A DNA stretch of 11,735 bases from assembly GCA_041685075.1 (NCBI GenBank), contig JAWLGN010000170.1:1-11735 (forward strand), read 5' to 3'. Below the pieces are notes generated by a model. The model saw only the letters and a list, made by a program, of their open reading frames with translations. It did not search any database and was not told where the DNA came from. Positions 7,422 to 11,735 of the stretch are shown piece by piece. This DNA comes from JAMCRM01 sp041685075. GTDB lineage: Bacteria; Acidobacteriota; Terriglobia; Bryobacterales; Bryobacteraceae. A program made the position numbers and the translations under genes. How positions within the stretch are numbered: the stretch's first letter is position 1; every line of letters starts with the position of its first letter.

Positions 7422-8134
7422 AGGGCGCCGCGCCGCGGGGCGCTTCGGGCGAGAGCGACGCCGCCCGCCGGGTGCGCGCCATGTTCGGCCGGGTGGCGCA
7501 CCGTTACGACCTGGCCAACCACCTGCTTTCGTTCAACATCGACCGTCGCTGGCGCGCCCACACGGCGGCGCGGGTGCGGCCGCTGCTCGCCCGGCCGGGC
7601 GCCTGCGCCCTGGACCTCTGCTGCGGCACAGGCGACCTGCTGCTGGAGTTGGGGGACCGCGCGGTAGGCGCCGATTTCTGCCACCCCATGCTGGTGCGCG
7701 CCCGCGCCAAGGGGGCCCGGCGGGTAATCGAGGCGGACGCCCTGCGGCTCCCGCTCCCGGACGGCGCCGTGGACGTGGTGACCGCCGCCTTCGGCTTCCG
7801 CAACCTGGCGAACTACGCCGCCGGCCTGGCCGAGATGCGCCGCGTGCTGCGTCCCGGCGGGATGGCCGCCATTCTGGAGTTTTCGCAGCCGCCCAGCCGC
7901 CTCTTCGGCGCGCTCTACGGTTTCTACTCGCGGCGGGTGCTGCCGTGGATCGGCGGCGCGCTTTCCGGCGCGCGCGACGCCTACGTTTACCTTCCGGAAT
8001 CGGTGAGCCGGTTCCCAGGACCGGAGGAACTGGCGGAGCTGATGCGCGAGGCCGGCTTCGTCAACGTGCGCTACGAACGCATGACCGGCGGCATCGTGGC
8101 GCTGCACACGGGCGAGGCGATTCGGGACAGTTGA
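7418..8134 (+). CDS. ubiE: Demethylmenaquinone methyltransferase (UbiE/MenG)
   Basis: A 238-residue S-adenosylmethionine-dependent C-methyltransferase that converts demethylmenaquinone to menaquinone, the last step of that pathway. Family signatures: VRAMFGRVAHRYDLANHLLS (19-38) followed by DRRWR, the SAM motif ALDLCCGTGDLLLEL (64-78), the acidic residue in VGADFC (83-88), DALRLPLPDGAVDVVTAAFG (107-126) followed by FRNL, the post-motif RRVLRPGGMAAILEFS (141-156), and the C-terminal MTGGIVALHTG (222-232). The start overlaps the aroB stop (ATGA) and has no close Shine-Dalgarno site, pointing to translational coupling. Nothing in the window suggests ubiquinone synthesis, so menaquinone is the likelier product. 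Pairing with aroB makes sense because chorismate is the ring precursor. Confidence 0.96.
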   Translation: MKGAAPRGASGESDAARRVRAMFGRVAHRYDLANHLLSFNIDRRWRAHTAARVRPLLARPGACALDLCCGTGDLLLELGDRAVGADFCHPMLVRARAKGARRVIEADALRLPLPDGAVDVVTAAFGFRNLANYAAGLAEMRRVLRPGGMAAILEFSQPPSRLFGALYGFYSRRVLPWIGGALSGARDAYVYLPESVSRFPGPEELAELMREAGFVNVRYERMTGGIVALHTGEAIRDS

Positions 8135-8174
8135 AAAGCGCTCCCTGGCTTCCTGACGACTCGCGCCGACCAAC

Positions 8175-8483
8175 TCAGCCGGCTTCCTCCAGCGCCTTCT
8201 CGAAGGCGCGCTCCAGCGCTTCCTTCGAAAGCGCGGTGCTCACGAACAGCTCCTGGCGCGCGCCGGCACTGAGGGCTATGGCCTTCCAGCCGTTCTGCGT
8301 GGGAACCGTCACCCGCACCTTCACCTTGCCGCGGGCGTCGCGCACCTGCCGGATGACGCCTGGGATGACGGAGCGGATCTCCGGGTTGGCGGCCAGCAGC
8401 CGTTCCAGCACCTCGCGCAGCCCGTCGATGATGCTGTGCTCCACCTTCAACTTGTCGCGCGCGGCACGCAGGCGCATATACAT
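8175..8483 (-). CDS. Small conserved protein, possibly DUF2103
   Basis: A 102-residue soluble protein without signal peptide or membrane segment. It contains LKVEHSIIDGLREVLERLLA, then IRSVIPGVIRQV, then KVKVRVTV and GWKAIALSAGARQELFVST, and ends in a charged helix rich in Glu, Ala and Lys. The order HSII...IPG.I...GWKAI...QE.F resembles DUF2103, described as a predicted metal-binding family, from memory only; I cannot name a biochemical role. The start at 8483 (or 8477, two codons on) is preferred to the in-frame ATG at 8543, which lies inside the divergent TPR gene; 8483 also lies six bases after a TATTCT hexamer. It faces ubiE (convergent, 40-base gap) and diverges from the TPR gene with only 17 bases between start codons. 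Confidence 0.8.
   Translation of the reverse strand: MYMRLRAARDKLKVEHSIIDGLREVLERLLAANPEIRSVIPGVIRQVRDARGKVKVRVTVPTQNGWKAIALSAGARQELFVSTALSKEALERAFEKALEEAG
8192..8209. repeat. Perfect 18-base inverted repeat near the 3' end of the DUF2103-like gene
   Basis: GCGCCTTC, two bases, GAAGGCGC. It lies within codons for the C-terminal FEKA segment and 57 bases beyond the ubiE stop on the plus strand. A weaker hairpin (GCGCTT/AAGCGC) follows at about 8216-8235. There is no T-run, so a terminator role for ubiE is only possible, not shown; helix-coding repeats of Glu/Lys/Ala codons could explain it. Confidence 0.5.
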
Positions 8484-8500
8484 GAGTGTAGAATAAACTC
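8484..8500. promoter_or_regulatory. Overlapping bidirectional leaderless promoter
   Basis: Only 17 bases separate two outward-facing start codons. Plus strand: TAGAAT (8489-8494), six bases, GTG at 8501. Minus strand: TATTCT (8495-8490), six bases, ATG at 8483. The two hexamers occupy almost the same base pairs. Neither start has a Shine-Dalgarno sequence and there is no space for one within a transcript. Normal spacing puts both transcription starts at the first base of the start codon. No clear -35 is visible on either side. Confidence 0.5.
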
Positions 8501-9436
8501 GTGCCGGCACTCGCGATACTGGCGCTGTTGCTGGCTGGAGCACAGGACGCCAGATACGAGATTGTGGGCCGCATCGAGCCGCCGGGCCGTGCCGCGGTCC
8601 AGGTCTGGGGGGCCACCATGCCGTTCAGCGCCTCCACCATGACTGGCTCCAACGGCCGCTTCCGGGTCCGTAAGCTCGTTCCGGGCTCCTACACCCTTTC
8701 GGTGTTTCTGCCGGGGCGCGGCGAGGCGCGCCAGACCGTCCCGGTGGGACCCGGGTCGGCCGATGATCGGCAGCGCGTGCACGTCACCATCGCGGTGGAC
8801 GATGCCCGCCTGCAGCGCGACCCCCGCCACGGCACCGTTTCGGCGCGTGAATTAAAGATCCCGCAGAAGGCCCGGCGCGAGTACCGGGAGGCGCTGAAGC
8901 TGCTGGCGAAACCCGACGTGGAGGCGGCCGTCAAGCGGCTGGAGCGCGCCGTCGAGTTCGCGCCCGAGTTCTCCGAGGCCTGGAACAACCTGGGCACCAT
9001 CGCCTATCAATCGGGCGAGTACCAGCGCGCCGAGGAATGCTTTCGCCGCGCCCTGGAGGCCGATCCCAACTCCTACGCGCCGCTGGTCAACCTGGGCGGC
9101 GTGCTGGTCACCACGGTACAACTGGATGAAGCCCTCAAGTACAACATCTACGCCGTGCTCAGCCGCCCCAACGACGCCCTGGCCAATTCGCAGCTCGGCC
9201 TGACGTACTTCCATCTCAACCGGCTGGACCTGGCGGAGAAGTATCTCAGGACCGCCATCAAGCTGGACCCCGCGCACTTCTCCCATCCGCAACTGGTGCT
9301 GGCGGAGGTCTACCTGCGGCGCAACCAGCGCAGCGCCGCGGCCGATCTGCTGGAGCACTTCCTGAAGCACCACCCGGACACGCGATCCGCCGCCCAGATG
9401 CGGGAGGCGATCGCCAAGCTGCGCGCGGAACCCTGA
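8501..9436 (+). CDS. Secreted TPR protein with CarboxypepD_reg-like N-terminal domain
   Basis: A 311-residue protein, probably exported. The first 14 residues (ALAILALLLAGA) form a hydrophobic signal-like segment without the usual positive charge. Residues about 18-100 look like the small beta-sandwich carboxypeptidase-regulatory domain (SNGRFRVRKLVPGSYTLSV, 50-68), common in secreted Bacteroidota and Acidobacteriota proteins. Residues about 122-293 contain about five tetratricopeptide repeats, clearest at 157-190 (AWNNLGTIAYQSGEYQRAEE) and at 225-258; such repeats bind other proteins. No catalytic motif is seen, so a scaffold or assembly role is inferred only from domain type. GTG at 8501 is the first possible start after an in-frame TAG at 8489-8491, which is itself part of the -10 hexamer, so the start is well fixed. 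The gene ends 24 bases before the convergent hydrolase gene. Confidence 0.9.
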   Translation: MPALAILALLLAGAQDARYEIVGRIEPPGRAAVQVWGATMPFSASTMTGSNGRFRVRKLVPGSYTLSVFLPGRGEARQTVPVGPGSADDRQRVHVTIAVDDARLQRDPRHGTVSARELKIPQKARREYREALKLLAKPDVEAAVKRLERAVEFAPEFSEAWNNLGTIAYQSGEYQRAEECFRRALEADPNSYAPLVNLGGVLVTTVQLDEALKYNIYAVLSRPNDALANSQLGLTYFHLNRLDLAEKYLRTAIKLDPAHFSHPQLVLAEVYLRRNQRSAAADLLEHFLKHHPDTRSAAQMREAIAKLRAEP

Positions 9437-9460
9437 CGCGCGCTGGCCGCGGCACGCGCC

Positions 9461-10378
9461 TTACCGCGAGAGCTGCCGGTGGGCTTCCTCGACCTGCCGT
9501 TCGAGCGAGTCACCCACCCACGGCCGCACGGATTCGGGCAAATCGAGCGATGCCTTGATCTGTTCCGGCGTTCTGCCGGCCGCGATACCGGCCTGAACAG
9601 CCTTGTGGAGTTCCAGCAGGAACTGCTCCTGGCCGGCCAGCAGTTCCTTGCCTCCGGCGGGTCCGTGGCCGGGCAGCACGTGAGTCACCTTGAGCTTGCC
9701 CGCGGCGCGGATCACCTCCGGCCATTGGGCCAGGTTGCTGTCGCCCAGGTAGTTGTACGGCCCGTTCACCACCGCATCGCCGGTGATGAGCACCTGCTCC
9801 CGGGGCAGGTAGACGAATCCGTCGCCGCGGGTGTGTCCCCAGCCGAAGTGGCGGAACTGAACCTTTCTGCGGCCGTCGCTCAGAACGTGGAGGTCCTCCT
9901 TGATGATTTCGGTGGGCGGCTCGGGGCCGGGACGGTTTAACTCGGCGACGTCCTTGCGCTGTTCCGCCGCCTGCCGCCAGCGCTCGGCGCCGGTACGCGC
10001 GAGTTCGTCGGCGGCTGCCTGGAACGCCATAGTCGTCGCGCCGGCTTCGGTCCATACCACGCTGCCGAAGGCGTGGTCGCCGTGATGGTGCGTCAGAAAC
10101 ACGTATTTCACGGGCTTGTTCGCCGCGATGCGTTTGCAGTCCGCCAGCGCCGCGCGCGCGCCGCTCGGGAAGTTGGCATCCACCACGATGAGGTAGTCCT
10201 GCATTTCGATGATCACGTGGTTGGAATGGCCCAGGTTTTCCAGGTCGCCTTCACGAAACCAGACGCCCGGAGCGATTCGACGGACGGTTTCGGGGCCCGC
10301 CTCCAGCGGCGCAACCAGCAACGCCGCGGTGGCCAGCGCCGTAAACGCGCCCAGCAATGCGAGGCGCCTCTTGGCCAT
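9461..10378 (-). CDS. Exported metallo-beta-lactamase-fold hydrolase
   Basis: A 305-residue periplasmic or secreted zinc hydrolase of the metallo-beta-lactamase superfamily. Signal peptide: MAKRR, a hydrophobic stretch to about 23, then a likely cleavage near LEA-GP (27). Metal ligands: HxHxDH as His97, His99, Asp101, His102 (THHHGDH), His182 (GWGHTRGD), Asp201 (ITGDAV) and His238 (PGHGP). An aspartate at 201, where class B1 beta-lactamases carry cysteine, fits the general hydrolase branch (glyoxalase II or lactonase-like) rather than a B1 antibiotic-resistance enzyme. The substrate is unknown. The ATG at 10378 is preferred over 10393 and 10525: it starts the signal peptide cleanly and lies exactly six bases after TACACT on the minus strand; there is no Shine-Dalgarno site. 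It diverges from ispG and converges on the TPR gene. Confidence 0.92.
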   Translation of the reverse strand: MAKRRLALLGAFTALATAALLVAPLEAGPETVRRIAPGVWFREGDLENLGHSNHVIIEMQDYLIVVDANFPSGARAALADCKRIAANKPVKYVFLTHHHGDHAFGSVVWTEAGATTMAFQAAADELARTGAERWRQAAEQRKDVAELNRPGPEPPTEIIKEDLHVLSDGRRKVQFRHFGWGHTRGDGFVYLPREQVLITGDAVVNGPYNYLGDSNLAQWPEVIRAAGKLKVTHVLPGHGPAGGKELLAGQEQFLLELHKAVQAGIAAGRTPEQIKASLDLPESVRPWVGDSLERQVEEAHRQLSR

Positions 10379-10441
10379 GGCGGTAGTGTACATCAGGGCC
10401 GCGGGAATGGCGATGCTAAAATTGAATATCCCGGAGGGTTC
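10379..10441. promoter_or_regulatory. Divergent hydrolase/ispG promoter region
   Basis: A 63-base gap with one candidate -10 for each side. Minus strand: TACACT (10385-10390), six bases before the hydrolase ATG, predicting a leaderless message. Plus strand: TAAAAT (10417-10422), 19 bases before the ispG ATG, predicting a leader of about 13 bases that just holds the GGAGGG ribosome site. No -35 resembling TTGACA is visible for either. Confidence 0.45.
10433..10438 (+). promoter_or_regulatory. Ribosome binding site of ispG
   Basis: GGAGGG three bases before the ATG at 10442 (five bases counted from its GGAG core). It is the strongest Shine-Dalgarno match in the window and decides the ispG start, since the open frame continues upstream to 10073. 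Confidence 0.8.
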
Positions 10442-11656
10442 ATGGCGCGAAAAGGCCGCCGCCAGGCGGTTGTGGTGGATGTTGGAGGTGTGAAGGTAGG
10501 GGGAGAGCACCCCGTCGTGGTGCAATCCATGACCAACACCGATACCGCCGATGTACCCGCCACCACAGAGCAGGCCGCCGCGCTGGCCCGCGCCGGCTCA
10601 GAGCTGGTGCGAGTGACGGTGAACACCGAAGCCGCCGCGGCCGCGGTGCCGCGCATCGCCGAGCAACTGGAGAAGGCCGGCATACGGGTGCCGCTCATCG
10701 GTGACTTTCATTACAACGGCCACATCCTGCTCACGAAGTATCCCGAGTGCGCGCGCGCGCTGGCCAAGTACCGTATCAATCCGGGGAACGTGGATATCGG
10801 CCGGAAGGAGCACGACAACTTCCGCACCATGATCGAAGTGGCGCTCGAGTGCGGCAAGCCGGTGCGCATCGGGGTGAACTGGGGATCGCTCGACCAGGCG
10901 CTGCTCACCCGCATGATGGACGCCAACTCGCGCTCCGCCTCGCCGCGCACCGCGCCCGAGGTAATGCTGGACGCCATGGTGGCCAGCGCCATCGAATCCG
11001 CCCGCACCGCCGAAAGCTACGGGCTGCCGCACGACCGCATCATCCTGAGCGCCAAGGTGAGCGGCGTGCAGGACCTCATCGAGGTCAACCGCGCCATGGC
11101 CGCGGCGTGCGACTACCCGCTGCACCTGGGGTTGACGGAAGCCGGCATGGGGGCCAAGGGCATCGTCGCCACCACGGCGGCGCTGGCGGTGCTGCTGCAG
11201 GAGGGCATCGGGGATACCATCCGCACCTCCCTGACTCCCGCGCCCGGCGGCGACCGCACCGAGGAGGTGCTGGTCTGCCAGCAGATTCTGCAATCGCTGG
11301 GCATCCGCAACTTCACCCCGCAGGTCACCGCCTGCCCCGGCTGCGGCCGCACCACCAGCACTTTTTTCCAGGAGATGGCCGGAGAGATTCAGAGCTACCT
11401 GCGGCAGCAGATGCCGGTGTGGAAGATGCGGCATCCGGGCGTGGAGGCGCTGAACGTGGCGGTGATGGGCTGCATCGTGAACGGGCCGGGCGAATCGCGC
11501 CACGCCGATATCGGGATTTCGCTTCCCGGCACCTTCGAAGAGCCCGTGGCGCCGGTCTTCGTGGACGGGCGTTTGAAGACCACGCTGCGCGGCGACGGCA
11601 TTGTGGCCGAGTTCATCCGGATTCTGGACGACTACGTGGCCGCGCGGTACAAATGA
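10442..11656 (+). CDS. ispG: HMBPP synthase IspG (MEP isoprenoid pathway)
   Basis: A 404-residue cytoplasmic iron-sulphur enzyme that reductively opens methylerythritol cyclodiphosphate to (E)-4-hydroxy-3-methylbut-2-enyl diphosphate, the penultimate step of isoprenoid precursor synthesis. Near the N-terminus, PVVVQSMTNTDTAD (24-37) is characteristic; GDFHYNG (88-94), RINPGN (111-116), RIGVNWGSL (142-150) and HLGLTEAG (228-235) continue the TIM-barrel part. The [4Fe-4S] cluster is held by Cys298 and Cys301 (ACPGCGR) and Cys344 (VMGCIVNGPGE), with the conserved Glu351 beside it. Length fits the two-domain bacterial type. A longer open frame extends upstream from 10442 but would run over the divergent hydrolase gene; the strong ribosome site at 10433-10438 settles the start. 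Its stop overlaps the next start as ATGA. Confidence 0.98.
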   Translation: MARKGRRQAVVVDVGGVKVGGEHPVVVQSMTNTDTADVPATTEQAAALARAGSELVRVTVNTEAAAAAVPRIAEQLEKAGIRVPLIGDFHYNGHILLTKYPECARALAKYRINPGNVDIGRKEHDNFRTMIEVALECGKPVRIGVNWGSLDQALLTRMMDANSRSASPRTAPEVMLDAMVASAIESARTAESYGLPHDRIILSAKVSGVQDLIEVNRAMAAACDYPLHLGLTEAGMGAKGIVATTAALAVLLQEGIGDTIRTSLTPAPGGDRTEEVLVCQQILQSLGIRNFTPQVTACPGCGRTTSTFFQEMAGEIQSYLRQQMPVWKMRHPGVEALNVAVMGCIVNGPGESRHADIGISLPGTFEEPVAPVFVDGRLKTTLRGDGIVAEFIRILDDYVAARYK

Positions 11657-11735
11657 CGACGCTTGCGCTTGCGCTGCTGCTGGCCATGGCCGCCGCCAGT
11701 GAACCGCCGCGCCCGCGGGCCCGCGAGATCGGGCT
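11653..11735 (+). CDS. Exported protein, 3'-truncated; possible S58 (DmpA-type) peptidase
   Basis: Only 27 codons are visible before the window ends. The ATG overlaps the ispG stop (ATGA), and the first 16 residues (MTTLALALLLAMAAAS) form a hydrophobic signal-peptide-like segment lacking positive charge. The following EPPRPRAREIG resembles the RARDLG start of mature S58/DmpA-type P1 aminopeptidases, from memory; this is too little to be sure. A coupled exported protein is well supported, but its identity is a guess. Confidence 0.6.
   Translation, partial: MTTLALALLLAMAAASEPPRPRAREIG

Noticed and set aside
9438..9459. GCGCG...CGCGC hairpin between the convergent TPR and hydrolase genes as a bidirectional terminator
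   Set aside because: Only a five-base stem with a long loop and no T-run; any CG-rich 24-base gap could form it.
9461..10378. Antibiotic-resistance metallo-beta-lactamase
   Set aside because: It has Asp at the position of the B1 cysteine ligand and no other class-specific signature; the motifs only support the general superfamily.

Overview
GC-rich bacterial DNA (AT-rich islands occur mainly just upstream of start codons), very densely coded: ten genes (eight complete or apparently complete on start choice, one cut at its 5' end, one cut at its 3' end). There are no RNA genes, mobile elements, CRISPR arrays or long repeats that I can see, and no gene-free stretch over 300 bases (the longest gap is 137 bases, 6211-6347). 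Menaquinone synthesis, the MEP isoprenoid route, HslUV, a secreted purple-acid-phosphatase-like enzyme and a CarboxypepD_reg/TPR secreted protein together suggest an Acidobacteriota genome, perhaps of the Solibacter/Bryobacter type. This is inference from gene style, not from a marker.

Layout. (1) 1-2780, plus strand: a 5'-truncated protein with kinase-like motifs overlaps (ATGA) an exported purple acid phosphatase-like phosphoesterase. (2) 2760-6210, minus strand: nadB, then hslV, then hslU, tightly packed; hslU ends inside the phosphoesterase gene from the opposite direction (21-base overlap). (3) 6348-8134, plus strand: aroB overlaps ubiE/menG by ATGA. (4) 8175-8483, minus: a small DUF2103-like protein, diverging from (5) 8501-9436, plus: a secreted TPR protein. 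(6) 9461-10378, minus: an exported metallo-beta-lactamase-fold hydrolase, diverging from (7) ispG at 10442-11656, plus, whose stop overlaps (ATGA) the start of an exported protein cut off by the window end, possibly an S58/DmpA-type peptidase.

Functional links: AroB feeds chorismate, the ring precursor of menaquinone; UbiE/MenG makes the last methylation of menaquinone; IspG supplies isoprenoid precursors for its side chain. HslV and HslU form one ATP-dependent protease. NadB starts NAD synthesis.

Most of the window is housekeeping. Two things stand out. First, the uncharacterised kinase-like protein (HxDxKxxN plus DFG) is coupled to a phosphoesterase. Second, a TAnnnT hexamer recurs exactly six bases upstream of several start codons that lack a Shine-Dalgarno sequence, which predicts leaderless mRNAs, including an almost symmetrical bidirectional one at 8484-8500.
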